A stretch of 64,000 nucleotides of DNA, taken from NCBI GenBank assembly GCA_037200125.1, contig JBBCGS010000002.1:558001-622000 (forward strand). Direction: 5' to 3'. The position numbers were made by a program, and so were the translations under genes. The notes below the pieces were generated by a model. That model did no database searches and was not told the DNA's origin. It was given only the letters and a program-made list of their open reading frames with translations. Shown piece by piece: positions 33,200-41,791 of the stretch (position 1 is its first letter; each line of letters starts with the position of its first letter). The stretch is from JADGHX01 sp037200125. GTDB lineage: Bacteria > Pseudomonadota > Gammaproteobacteria > Steroidobacterales > Steroidobacteraceae.

Positions 33200-34441
33200 A
33201 TGAAGAGACCGCAAGGCACGGTCGGGATGCGACAGATTCTCTGCGTCACCCGAGTGGCCGACGCCGGCACGGTGACGCGGGCGGCGGTGTTGCTTCGCAA
33301 GTCGCAGGGCGCGGTCAGCAAGGCGGTTGCCCAGGTCGAACGTGTGCTTGGCGCCCGGCTGTTCGCGGGGGCTCGTGGGCAGATGGCGCCCACCGCCGCG
33401 GGCAAGCTCGTGGTAACGCGCTTTCGAGCGATCGAAACGCTGGCGGCAGCGGCTGCGCTGGAGCACGAGGGGCACGCGCGTGGCCGCGCGGGCAAGCGCT
33501 CTCCCGTTGCAAATCATTTTCTGGCGAATGCGTCGACCAAGAGGTTGCGGCAACTCGTTGCGCTGCTCGATCTCGGATCGATCGAAGCGGCGGCGGCCCG
33601 ACTCGGCGTTTCGCGGCACGCGGTCCACAAGAGCTTGCGGGAGGCGGAGCATGTGCTGGAGGTGCCGCTCTTCCATCATCTGGCCGCGGGGCGTTTCGTT
33701 GCGACTCCGCGCGGACGAACGCTGCTCACGCGCATCAGACTGATGCTCGCCGAGATGCGGCACGCGCAGGAGGATGTCGCGGAGCTTCGCGGTCGCACGG
33801 AAGGCCGGCTCACGGTCGGATGCCTGCCGTCCATGGCGTCCCACATCGTGCCCGACGCGACGGCGGAAGTGCTTCGGCGCGCGCCGCAGTTGAGCGTTGC
33901 GCTGGTCGAAGGGTCCTATGACGAGTTGATGGAAGGGCTGCGGTCGGGCGAGGTCGACGTGATCGTCGGGGGGCTCGCGCCGGCGCGGGAGTTTCCCGAT
34001 GTGCGAACGATTCCGCTCATCGATGACCGGATCGTGATCTTCGGGCGCGCCGGGCATCCGCTGGCGCGGCGGCGCAAGTTGTCGAGCGCGGACTTCAAGG
34101 CGATCCGGTGGGTGTTGCCGATGCGCAGGAGCCTTCCCCAGCCCGCGTTCGAATCATTGCTCGCCCAGGCCGGTATCCGGCCGGCGTTGCCGATCGTGGA
34201 GAACGCATCGATCGCCGCGCTCAACGGGCTCCTGGCCACGAGCGACATGCTCACTGTCGGCAGTGCGCTGCAGATGCGGATCGAAGAACAGCGCGGCGTT
34301 CTGACGGAGATTCCGTTCCGCCTGACATCGGAGATCTGGCAGACGGGCATTGTGTTGCGCGAGTCGACCGCGCCCTCGCCGGCGGCGCGGTTATTTGTCG
34401 AGGTGCTGGAGAGTCGAGTGCGGCGGAGCAAGGACGGGTAA
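33200..34441 (+). CDS. LysR-type regulator with two N-terminal HTH domains
   Basis: A 413-aa protein. It holds two successive LysR-type winged helices: one at about 5-75 ('GTVTRAAVLLRKSQGAVSKA', 'GARLFAGARGQMAPTAAG') and a second at about 110-185 ('GSIEAAAARLGVSRHAVHKS', 'EVPLFHHLAAGRFVATPRG'). A periplasmic-binding-protein-like effector domain follows ('GRLTVGCLPSMASHIV' and 'LSVALVEGSYDELMEGLRSG'). Normal LysR proteins have one HTH and about 300 aa. Start at ATG 33200; ATG 33155 is possible. Divergent from the TPP enzyme (145-base gap), the usual position of a LysR regulator to its target. Its stop abuts that of the convergent RND gene. Confidence 0.88.
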   Translation: MKRPQGTVGMRQILCVTRVADAGTVTRAAVLLRKSQGAVSKAVAQVERVLGARLFAGARGQMAPTAAGKLVVTRFRAIETLAAAAALEHEGHARGRAGKRSPVANHFLANASTKRLRQLVALLDLGSIEAAAARLGVSRHAVHKSLREAEHVLEVPLFHHLAAGRFVATPRGRTLLTRIRLMLAEMRHAQEDVAELRGRTEGRLTVGCLPSMASHIVPDATAEVLRRAPQLSVALVEGSYDELMEGLRSGEVDVIVGGLAPAREFPDVRTIPLIDDRIVIFGRAGHPLARRRKLSSADFKAIRWVLPMRRSLPQPAFESLLAQAGIRPALPIVENASIAALNGLLATSDMLTVGSALQMRIEEQRGVLTEIPFRLTSEIWQTGIVLRESTAPSPAARLFVEVLESRVRRSKDG

Positions 34442-37400
34442 TCAGGACGCCGCGTTGCTCGACGTCGCGGGCGGCGAGGTCTCTTCGCCATGCTCGAACC
34501 GCCGGCGGATGCGGTCGAGATAGAGATAGATCACCGGCGTCGTGAACAGCGTCATGGCCTGTGACACAGCCAGCCCGCCAACGATCGCCCAGCCCAGCGG
34601 CTGACGAAACTCCGAGCCGGTGCCATCGCCGATGATCATCGGCAAGCCCCCGAGAAAGGCGCACGCGGTCGTCATGAGAATCGGCCGCAGCCGCTGATGC
34701 GAGGCGCGCCGTACCGCTTCTTCCGGATCGAGCCCGTGCTCGCGCTCGAGCGTGAGTGCGACATCGACGATCATGATGCCGTTCTTCTTGACGATACCGA
34801 TGAGCAGGATGATGGCGATGATGCCAATCACATCCAGGTCGTGCCCGGCGAGCCGCAGCGCCAGCAGCGCGCCCAGGCCCGCCGAAGGCAGCGTCGAGAG
34901 AATCGTGAGCGGATGGATGTAGCTCTCGTAGAGCACGCCCAGAATCACGTACACCGACAGCAGCGCCGCAAGAATCAGTATCGGCTGATCCTTGAGCGAT
35001 TCCTGAAAGGCCTGCGCGTTACCCTGGAACGAGCCCTGCAGCGTCGCGGGCAGGCCCAGAGACCGGCGCGCCTTCTCGACCGCCGCCGTCGCGGTGCCGA
35101 GCGACACGCCGGGCCCGAGGTTGAACGAGATGGTCGATGCCGGGAACTGGCCCTGGTGCGAGATGGAAAGGCTGCGCGTCTTCAACGTGTCCACCTTCAC
35201 CAGGCTCGACAGCGGCACCGCCTTGCCGGTGCGCGGCGAGATGAGGTGCACGGAGTTGAAGAGCTCCGGCCCGATCTGCAGATCCGGCGGCGCTTCCATG
35301 ACCACGCGGTACGCGTTGAGCTGCGTGAAGTATTGCGCCACCTGGCGCTGGCCCACCTGGTTGTAGATGGCGGCATCGATATCGGCCGGCGAGATGCCGA
35401 AGCGGCCGGCGGCGTCGCGGTCGATGGTGAGATTGGCGGACGGGGCCTGCGACTGCTGGTCGGAAGTGACGTCCTTCAGCTCGGGCACTTTCTGCAGCTC
35501 GTCCACGAGGCGCGGCGCCCATTCGTTCAGCTCGTCCAGGTCGCCATCGGACAGCGTGTACTGGTACTGGGCGCGGCCGGAGCGGCCGCCGACGGTGATG
35601 TCCTGCATCGCCTGCAGAATCACCTGGGCGCCGACGATTTCAGCGAGCTTCGGCCGCAGGCGGTTGATGATGTCGGTGGCGCTGGCCGTGCGGCCATCCT
35701 CGCGCGAGCGCAGGGCGACGTTGACTGACGCCTGGGCCGCGCCGCCCGCGTTGTAGTGAGCCTCGTCGATGTCGGGATCCGCGGCGATGATCCGCATCGC
35801 CTCGATCGCCCTCTTCTCCGTGTAGGCGAACGGCGAGCCCTGCGGCGCGATCACCGTGCCCTGCAGGAAGCCTGTGTCCTGCTGCGGAAAAAAGCCGGTC
35901 TGCGAAGTGACGTACAGCATGCCGGTGAGCACGATCGTAAACACGAACATCACGAGCGTGGTGAGCTTGTGCCGTAGCACCACATCGAGCCCGCGAGCGT
36001 AGCTCGTCTCGAGCCGACGAAAGCCGGCTTCGAGGCCCTTCATGACGCGCGAAGTCGGCGGCCGCGGCGCCTTCAGGAAGCGCGCGCACAGCATCGGCGT
36101 GAGCGTCAGTGACAGCACCACCGACACCAGCACCGCCGCGCTCAGTGTGAGCGCGAACTCGCGCATGATGATGCCGATGACGCCGCCCATGAACATCACG
36201 GGGGTGAACACCGCGATCAGCGAGATCGAGATGGTGAGGATCGTGAAGCCGATCTCGCGCGAGCCGGCGAGCGCCGCCGCGAACGGCTTCTCGCCGTGCT
36301 CGATACGGCGCCAGATCGCCTCGACCATGACGATGGCATCGTCCACCACGAAGCCCACCGCGATGGTGAGCGCCATGAGGCTCAGGTTGTCGAGCGTGAA
36401 GTGCGCCGGCAACATCACCGCCGCCGTGGCCAGCAGCGACACCGGGATCACCGCCGACGGTATGGCGGTGGCCATGACGTTGCGCAGGAACAAGAAGATC
36501 ACCGCGACCACCAGCACGACGGTGATCATCAGTGTGATCTTCACCTCGCGCACCGACGCCCTGATGGTGAGCGTGCGGTCGGCGACTACGCTCATATCGA
36601 TGCCTTGGGGCACGGCGGCACGCAGCCGCGGAAGCGCGGACTTGATGGCATCGACGGTCTCGATGACGTTCGCACCCGGCTGCTTCTGCACGAGGACGTG
36701 GATCGCGGGACCGGACTTGAGCGTCTCGTAATGGCCGCCCTTGCCGACCTCGCTCCATGCGCCGCCCTGCGTGTTCTCTACGCTCAGGATGGCGCCGCCG
36801 AGGTCGCTGACGCGGATCGCCGCGCCGTTGCGGTAGCCGACGATGACGTCGTTCCAGGTCTTCGCGTCGAGCGCCTGGTCGTCGGTGTAGACCGTGAGCG
36901 TCTGCTGTGTGCCGAGCAGCTGGCCCTTGGGTGCATTCACGGTAGCCGTCGCGAGCGTGGCGCGGATCTGATCGAGCTGCAGGCCGAGCGCCGCGGCCTT
37001 GCGCGGATCGATGCGAATGCGGATGGCGGGCTTGCGCGCGCCGCCGAAGTTGACCTGGCCCACGCCCTTCATCCGCGCGAGCTGCTGCGCGACGATGTTG
37101 TCGGCGTAGTCGCTGACGATGTTCAGCGGGATCGTGTCGGAGGTCATCGCGATCACCAGCACCGAACTGTCGGCCGGGTTCACCTTGCGCATGAACGGCG
37201 GGCTCGGGAGGTTGTTTGGCAGCTGGCCGCCGGCGGCGTTGATGGCCGCTTGCACGTCCTGCGCGGCCGCGTCGATGTTGCGGTCGAGATCGAATTGCAG
37301 CGTGATGTTGGTGGAGCCGAGGCTGCTGTTCGAGGTCATCTGTGTGATGCCCGCGATCTGCGAGAGCTGGCGTTCGAGCGGAGTGGCCACGTTCGACGCC

Positions 37401-37576
37401 ATGGTCTCGGGGCTGGCGCCCGGGAGACCGGCGTTGATCTGGATGGTGGGCGCGTCGACCTGCGGGAGCGCGGCCACGGGCAGGCGCACGTAGGCGATGA
37501 TTCCGAGCACCAGCAGCGCCGTGGCGATCAGCGAGGTCGCGATCGGGCGGCGGATGAAGGGCGCGGAGATGTTCAT
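34442..37576 (-). CDS. RND efflux transporter, MdtB/MdtC-like
   Basis: A 1044-aa AcrB-superfamily transporter beginning 'MNISAPFIRRPIATSLIATA', typical of the MdtBC branch. TM4 has 'VGFVVDDAIVMVEAIWRRI' with the paired Asp. The C-terminal half has 'IAIILLIGIVKKNGIMIVDV' and 'RPILMTTACAFLGGLP'. Here a single permease is present, whereas E. coli MdtBC is a heterotrimer of two. The start overlaps the stop of its adaptor (ATGA). No outer-membrane factor is adjacent. Convergent with the LysR-type gene, with no gap. Confidence 0.95.
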   Translation of the reverse strand: MNISAPFIRRPIATSLIATALLVLGIIAYVRLPVAALPQVDAPTIQINAGLPGASPETMASNVATPLERQLSQIAGITQMTSNSSLGSTNITLQFDLDRNIDAAAQDVQAAINAAGGQLPNNLPSPPFMRKVNPADSSVLVIAMTSDTIPLNIVSDYADNIVAQQLARMKGVGQVNFGGARKPAIRIRIDPRKAAALGLQLDQIRATLATATVNAPKGQLLGTQQTLTVYTDDQALDAKTWNDVIVGYRNGAAIRVSDLGGAILSVENTQGGAWSEVGKGGHYETLKSGPAIHVLVQKQPGANVIETVDAIKSALPRLRAAVPQGIDMSVVADRTLTIRASVREVKITLMITVVLVVAVIFLFLRNVMATAIPSAVIPVSLLATAAVMLPAHFTLDNLSLMALTIAVGFVVDDAIVMVEAIWRRIEHGEKPFAAALAGSREIGFTILTISISLIAVFTPVMFMGGVIGIIMREFALTLSAAVLVSVVLSLTLTPMLCARFLKAPRPPTSRVMKGLEAGFRRLETSYARGLDVVLRHKLTTLVMFVFTIVLTGMLYVTSQTGFFPQQDTGFLQGTVIAPQGSPFAYTEKRAIEAMRIIAADPDIDEAHYNAGGAAQASVNVALRSREDGRTASATDIINRLRPKLAEIVGAQVILQAMQDITVGGRSGRAQYQYTLSDGDLDELNEWAPRLVDELQKVPELKDVTSDQQSQAPSANLTIDRDAAGRFGISPADIDAAIYNQVGQRQVAQYFTQLNAYRVVMEAPPDLQIGPELFNSVHLISPRTGKAVPLSSLVKVDTLKTRSLSISHQGQFPASTISFNLGPGVSLGTATAAVEKARRSLGLPATLQGSFQGNAQAFQESLKDQPILILAALLSVYVILGVLYESYIHPLTILSTLPSAGLGALLALRLAGHDLDVIGIIAIILLIGIVKKNGIMIVDVALTLEREHGLDPEEAVRRASHQRLRPILMTTACAFLGGLPMIIGDGTGSEFRQPLGWAIVGGLAVSQAMTLFTTPVIYLYLDRIRRRFEHGEETSPPATSSNAAS

Positions 37577-38715
37577 GTACTTGGGGGCTCGGGGGTGCGC
37601 CGCACGGAGACCCTGGCGCCCGCGCGCAGCGAGCCCTGCCCTTCGGTCACCACTGCATCGCCCGGCTGCACGCCGGATTTCACGGTTGTGATTTCATCCT
37701 GCCGCACGTCGATCACCAGCGGCCGCACCACCGCGGTGTCGTCTTCGATCACGTACGCGAAGGGTCCCTTCGGCCCCTGATTGACCGCGATGGTGGGCAG
37801 GGCCAATGCGTCGTGCAAGGTCTCCAGGGTGAGCCGCACGTTCAGCAGTTGACCCGGCCACAGGTGCTGCCTGGCATTCGCGAAGCGAGCCTTGAGTTGC
37901 ACGGTGGCGGTGTTCGGATCCACGCGGTTGTCGGCCACCACCAGCTCGCCCGTGTCCATGAGCTCGCCGCTCTCCTGGGCATAGGCTTCGGTGACGAGCG
38001 GTTTGCGGAAACCCTCCGATACCAGCGAGAGCCGCTGGAACTCACCCTGGGGCACCGTGAAGGTGACCGCGATCGGCGAGATCTGGTTGATAGTGACAAT
38101 CCCGGCAGTGTCAGTCGTAGAGACGAGGTTGCCCGCATCGACCAGCCGAACCCCGACCCGGCCGGAAATCGGCGCGACGATGCGGGTGCGGGTCAGGTTC
38201 ACCTGCGCCGCACCGACTGCTCCGCGGTCAACCGTAACCGTGCCTTCCAGCTCATCGACCAGGGCGGCCTGAGTGTCGACATCCAGCGTGGCGATGGTGT
38301 GCTGCTCGGCCAGCTGCCGGTATCGGGTGAGTTTGAGCCGGGCGAGATCCAGCTGGGCCTGGTCCCGACGCAGGGCGCCTTCCGCCTGCATCAGCATGTG
38401 GCGGAATGGAGTGGGATCGATCTCGGCGATGAGATCCCCCTTCGTCACATCCGAGCCTTCGCGCACCGGCACCTGCAGCAGCGGGCCGTTTACCTGCGGG
38501 CGGACAACCACTGCCTGCCAGCCCTGCGCCTGCGCCAAGGCATTGATCGACACCGGCACGTCCCGCCGCTCGACCTTGCCCACGGCAATGGCCGTGACCG
38601 AAGGCGGAGCGGTTCTGGAAGCGGCTTTCTTGTGGAACAACGTCCAGCCGAAGAGCGCCAGCGCCACCGCGCCTACGCCGATAAGAACCAACGGAAATCG
38701 CCTGGATGCTCCCAT
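37573..38715 (-). CDS. RND efflux periplasmic adaptor, MdtA-like
   Basis: A 380-aa membrane fusion protein: anchor 'FPLVLIGVGAVALALFGWTL', 'VERRDVPVSINALAQAQGW', lipoyl halves 'VNGPLLQVPVREGSDVTKGD' and 'TRIVAPISGRVGVRLVDAGN', hairpin 'RRDQAQLDLARLKLTRYRQL' and barrel 'LWPGQLLNVRLTLE', all as in MdtA. ATG 38715 is preferred; the frame stays open for 85 codons upstream, but that stretch has no family similarity and no anchor. First gene of the operon. Confidence 0.93.
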   Translation of the reverse strand: MGASRRFPLVLIGVGAVALALFGWTLFHKKAASRTAPPSVTAIAVGKVERRDVPVSINALAQAQGWQAVVVRPQVNGPLLQVPVREGSDVTKGDLIAEIDPTPFRHMLMQAEGALRRDQAQLDLARLKLTRYRQLAEQHTIATLDVDTQAALVDELEGTVTVDRGAVGAAQVNLTRTRIVAPISGRVGVRLVDAGNLVSTTDTAGIVTINQISPIAVTFTVPQGEFQRLSLVSEGFRKPLVTEAYAQESGELMDTGELVVADNRVDPNTATVQLKARFANARQHLWPGQLLNVRLTLETLHDALALPTIAVNQGPKGPFAYVIEDDTAVVRPLVIDVRQDEITTVKSGVQPGDAVVTEGQGSLRAGARVSVRRTPEPPST

Positions 38716-39148
38716 GACCCTGCCTTGTTGATGCCTGTTGCCCAGGCATTCCTGCAGGGGCGGCCAGCGCCATGCCGACAAGGTCCCCGGGATGGGCGGG
38801 CCCCTGCCGATGGCACGTGGAAGAAAGCATACAACCGGGATTGCGGCAGTGGCCTGAATCGAGGGGGGACGTTCATTGCCGTAGCCGAACAGCGACCGAT
38901 TCGGTCCTGTGGACTCAGCGCGCGGCGCCGATGGCCTCGTGCGCCTCGAGAATGCGGCCCCTCGACTCACTCGCCGAGAAGGTCGACTCGAAGTTCGAGC
39001 AACTCCGGGCCTCCATCGAGTCGATGAAGATCGGCAGGGTTATGGGACTATTCGCCAGCGGCAATCGGTGCACGAAAGAATCCGGCGTCGCCGCGGCGTC
39101 TCTGGAGAATCGCGACTCAGCTCGCCGCGAACTCAGAACTGCGCGAAC
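38716..39148. other. Gene-poor stretch with decayed sequence
   Basis: About 430 bases without a convincing gene. The plus-strand reading around 38945-39060 ('LAEKVDSKFEQLRASIESMK') looks like a scrap of a coiled-coil protein but has no start context or continuation. The direct repeat GCGAACTCAGAACTG occurs near 39128 and 39144. It should also contain the promoter of the MdtA-like operon, which I could not place. Confidence 0.45.
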
Positions 39149-39300
39149 TCAGAACTGGCTGAACAGAACATCCAGCACGACGCCAGTCGCGATCGCTGCG
39201 AGCACGACGTCGTTGTTGACGCGCACCCATTGATAGCGGCGCTGCGCCGGATCTCTCTGTTCGGTGATAGACCCAGGCTTCCTATCAATGCGCTGTTTAG
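39149..39300 (-). pseudogene. Remnant of an RcnB-like protein, C-terminal end
   Basis: On the minus strand a start-less frame ends 'RRYQWVRVNNDVVLAAIATG' followed by 'VVLDVLFSQF' and TGA at 39149-39151. This is the typical C-terminus of small secreted RcnB-family proteins (variants of 'YxxVxNDVVLxAIATGLVxD'). Upstream the frame degrades and reaches an in-frame stop at the edge of the pentanucleotide repeat at 39314-39418. The rest of the gene is missing, so I call it a relic. Confidence 0.45.
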
Positions 39301-39313
39301 CGTTCGCAGCTAC

Positions 39314-39418
39314 GGGTCGGGTCGGGTCGGCTCAGCCAGCTCAGCTCGGCTCGGCTCGGCTCGACTCAGCTCAGCCAGCTCGACTCAGCTCAGCCAGCTC
39401 GGCTCGGCTCGGCTCGTC
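39314..39418 (+). repeat. Degenerate pentanucleotide repeat (GGCTC/AGCTC/GACTC)
   Basis: About twenty consecutive five-base units, mostly GGCTC, AGCTC, GACTC and AGCCA, preceded by three GGGTC units. Within it a longer unit containing GACTCAGCTCAGCCAGCTC occurs twice. It lies between the RcnB-like relic and the DUF488 gene and ends about 40 bases from the DUF488 stop. Such short repeats change length by slippage. Confidence 0.85.
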
Positions 39419-39457
39419 CGTGCCGCGTTGTGCGCTTCGCCGCTATTCGGGACCCGT

Positions 39458-40042
39458 TCACCCGCGCTTTGCGGGTTCCACATAGGCAACGCGCTGCCCC
39501 TGAATCTCATACGCCTCGTCGTCGAGCTGCCCATCACTTCGAAACAGGTCGTTCCCGGAAATCCCCAGACGCCCGCGAAGACGGGCCATGGCCTCCGCGT
39601 GTGTCTCGAGCGCACCCGTCTCCAGGATGTGTGACACCTCGACCCCATCCGCCACGAGCCGCCGCGCAACCAGAATCGTCCGATGGCACTCCAGAGGGTC
39701 TTTCTCCGCGCACATGACAGCCACGCGGCGCTCACTCGCCGCGGCGTTCAGCTGCCGAGTCCCCTCCCGAAACAGATCTGTCGCCGCAAGCCTCGCGTAG
39801 ACGACCTTCCCCTCGCTATAGCAAGCCCGATCCTTGCTCCTCGCGCCCAGCTCCTCTCCCAGGAACAGGTACCGAACACCGCGTTCGGCGAGCGACTGCT
39901 TCAGCCGCTCGCGATTGAACTGCGGATTGCGCCTGCTAAAAGGCGTCGAGCGAACATCAGCCACCGCGGTGACCTGATGAAGACTCAGTAGCTCCAGAAA
40001 CCGCAGGATCGTGTGATTCGAATGCCCGATCGTGTGGATCAA
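39458..40042 (-). CDS. DUF488 family protein
   Basis: A 194-aa soluble protein with the family hallmarks 'IHTIGHSNHTILRFLELL', 'VADVRSTPFSRRNPQFNRE', 'YLFLGEELGARS' and 'VMCAEKDPLECHRTILVARR'. The Cys/His motif near the C-terminal third is conserved in DUF488. The biochemical role is unknown; some relatives lie near RNA- or DNA-processing genes. It is complete and of normal length. Its start at 40042 lies 37 bases after the end of the membrane-protein gene upstream, so it may be the last gene of that transcript. Confidence 0.9.
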   Translation of the reverse strand: MIHTIGHSNHTILRFLELLSLHQVTAVADVRSTPFSRRNPQFNRERLKQSLAERGVRYLFLGEELGARSKDRACYSEGKVVYARLAATDLFREGTRQLNAAASERRVAVMCAEKDPLECHRTILVARRLVADGVEVSHILETGALETHAEAMARLRGRLGISGNDLFRSDGQLDDEAYEIQGQRVAYVEPAKRG

Positions 40043-40079
40043 GAGATCATCCTGCCGCGTCGACCCGACAGGCCCGCCG

Positions 40080-40616
40080 CTAGAACGAAAAGTTCACATC
40101 CGCCGGCGGCGCCTCGAAGTGATAGCCCTTCGTAAACCCGATCCACCGCGCGAAGAAAATCACACTCAACCAAACCAGAATCGACAACGCCCCCGCCACC
40201 CGCGCCGCCGTAGGCGGCCGCACATCCGTATTCCAGTTGCCCACTGTCCGGAACGTCACGAGCTGAAAAATCGCCATGTTGAGCCCGGCGAGCAGCAACA
40301 AAACCATCTTGCACCGGAACGCCGTGTTCTCCACATACGTGTTCGCATTCGCCGCGAACATCAGCGCGCCCGTGATCAGCGCAACGAAGAACGCGGTCCA
40401 CGTCAGCCGCAACATCTCATCCGAAATGCGCGTGAACGGCCGGCGCACATTGGGGACGCCGAGCAGGCGCAGATCCACGATGAAGATCGTTCCGAAGACC
40501 GTTGCCGCCGCCAGCACGTGAATCGACTCCACGACCGGCATCGCCTTGACGGAAGTGCGCATCCATTCGGCAATGCCCGAATCCTGAATGCCCTGTACGA
40601 GACTCATCAGCGTCAT
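40080..40616 (-). CDS. Four-helix membrane protein, DUF6644-like (paralogue 1)
   Basis: A 178-aa protein with four or five hydrophobic helices; the first has 'VESIHVLAAATVFGTIFIVD', then 'LTWTAFFVALITGALMF', 'MVLLLLAGLNMAIFQLV' and 'ILVWLSVIFFARWIGF'. A His in helix 1 ('ESIHVLA') is shared with the paralogue at 40659 ('QSIHIVT'), which could be a heme or metal ligand. Function unknown. It lies in a minus-strand cluster with that paralogue and two secreted proteins. The family name is from memory of similar proteins. Confidence 0.8.
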   Translation of the reverse strand: MTLMSLVQGIQDSGIAEWMRTSVKAMPVVESIHVLAAATVFGTIFIVDLRLLGVPNVRRPFTRISDEMLRLTWTAFFVALITGALMFAANANTYVENTAFRCKMVLLLLAGLNMAIFQLVTFRTVGNWNTDVRPPTAARVAGALSILVWLSVIFFARWIGFTKGYHFEAPPADVNFSF

Positions 40617-40658
40617 GTATTCGCCTGACGTTCGAAACGAACTGTGAGGGTGAGAAAA

Positions 40659-41213
40659 TCAGGTGCCGTGGAGAGAGAGCGATCCCCACACTTCCACGTC
40701 GTAGGCAATTGCCCGCCCGAGAAAGATGATGGCGAGCCAGATCACCATGATCCCGCCCGCCACGGCTTTGGCGCCCGGCGAGAACTCATCACGCGTCGGC
40801 GCGTAAGCGCCAGCGGCCTGCGCCGCCGAGCCGGCGGCGCGCGAAGCCGCGGCAGGACCAAACGTGCGCCCGAAGATCGCGGTGATAATCACGGCGACCG
40901 CGAGCAACGTCATCTTCAGCCAGAACGACAGGGCCGTGAACTCGCGCACCGGCTCGCCGAGCACGAGGAACACGCCGGTGATCACCATCACCACGAGCCC
41001 GATCCACATCCACGGCGCGAAGCGCTTCCACACTACCGGGAACGGCTCATCCGCGCGCATGCGGCCGAACACGCGCAACGCGATCATCAGGCTCGAGACG
41101 AACACCACGCCGATGGTGACGATGTGGATCGACTGCAGCAGCGGGATGATCCAGCCCGCCACCTTGATCGCCTGGCTGATCGCACTGTCCTCAAGCCCTT
41201 GCCCGAGACTCAT
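40659..41213 (-). CDS. Four-helix membrane protein, DUF6644-like (paralogue 2)
   Basis: A 184-aa paralogue of the previous gene, same helix pattern: 'IIPLLQSIHIVTIGVVFVSS', 'MWIGLVVMVITGVFLVL', 'FWLKMTLLAVAVIITAIFG' and 'AGGIMVIWLAIIFLGRAIAY'. A small Ala/Gly-rich insertion lies before the last helix. Start at ATG 41213 ('MSLGQGLEDSAISQAI'); the longer open frame upstream is antisense to nothing meaningful and lacks similarity. Tandem duplication followed by divergence is likely; the two may form a heterodimer. Confidence 0.8.
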   Translation of the reverse strand: MSLGQGLEDSAISQAIKVAGWIIPLLQSIHIVTIGVVFVSSLMIALRVFGRMRADEPFPVVWKRFAPWMWIGLVVMVITGVFLVLGEPVREFTALSFWLKMTLLAVAVIITAIFGRTFGPAAASRAAGSAAQAAGAYAPTRDEFSPGAKAVAGGIMVIWLAIIFLGRAIAYDVEVWGSLSLHGT

Positions 41214-41220
41214 GCTGGCC

Positions 41221-41727
41221 TCACTCCTTGGGGGCGGCCAGATCGCCCTTGCCGATCGCAAGATTCCCTTCGACGGAATCGCAATGCTTGCCGGCCGCCG
41301 GCGGCTTTTTCTCGGGGCACTTGAAGACGGCGCCAGGATTAACACGACTGCCCGCCGGACCACCGGTGCGCAGAGGGTGCATGGCAACGCTGAAAATCGT
41401 GCCCGGCGGAAAGCTGTTCACGGAGATGCCTTCCTGCGCCGACTGCGCCGAGCCGCCCATTTCCACGGCCCAGACCACCGGCTTGTTGTCGGCGTCGCGA
41501 ATCACGTTCTTGCGCTCATCGTTCATGACCGCGAAGAAGATCTGCAGATGATTCGCGTCAGGGTTCACCCGGGTAACGATGCCGGTGAAGACCTTGACCT
41601 GGTCCATGTTGTAGGAAGCGAACGAATGATGCGCCGATGCGGGTCCAGCCACCATCATCGTAGCGGTCACGGCGACCGCAAGCGCAGCGGCCACCATGCC
41701 GCCCGAAACGCTACGTCTCACTCTCAT
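41221..41727 (-). CDS. Secreted protein, DUF6152-like
   Basis: A 168-aa exported protein with signal 'MVAAALAVAVTATMMVAGPA' and then the family-type mature start 'SAHHSFASYNMDQVKVFTGI'. Later motifs are 'VVWAVEMGGSAQSAQEGI', 'PPGTIFSVAMHPLRTGGPAG' and a C-terminal Cys pair. The His-His at the mature N-terminus resembles a metal-binding end, but its role is unknown. It sits seven bases before the DUF6644-like gene, so the cluster is probably an operon. Confidence 0.82.
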   Translation of the reverse strand: MRVRRSVSGGMVAAALAVAVTATMMVAGPASAHHSFASYNMDQVKVFTGIVTRVNPDANHLQIFFAVMNDERKNVIRDADNKPVVWAVEMGGSAQSAQEGISVNSFPPGTIFSVAMHPLRTGGPAGSRVNPGAVFKCPEKKPPAAGKHCDSVEGNLAIGKGDLAAPKE

Positions 41728-41791
41728 TGGTCATTCCTCTCGAGTCGTCTTTCGATTGCTCATGAGCGGCGCCCGCAAAACGCGGACCGTC

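Noticed and set aside
33056..34057. N-terminal extension of the TPP enzyme
   Set aside because: Antisense to the LysR-type gene; the TPP fold starts at ATG 33055.
39314..39418. Possible CRISPR or REP array
   Set aside because: Units are five bases long and contiguous; this is a simple-sequence repeat.
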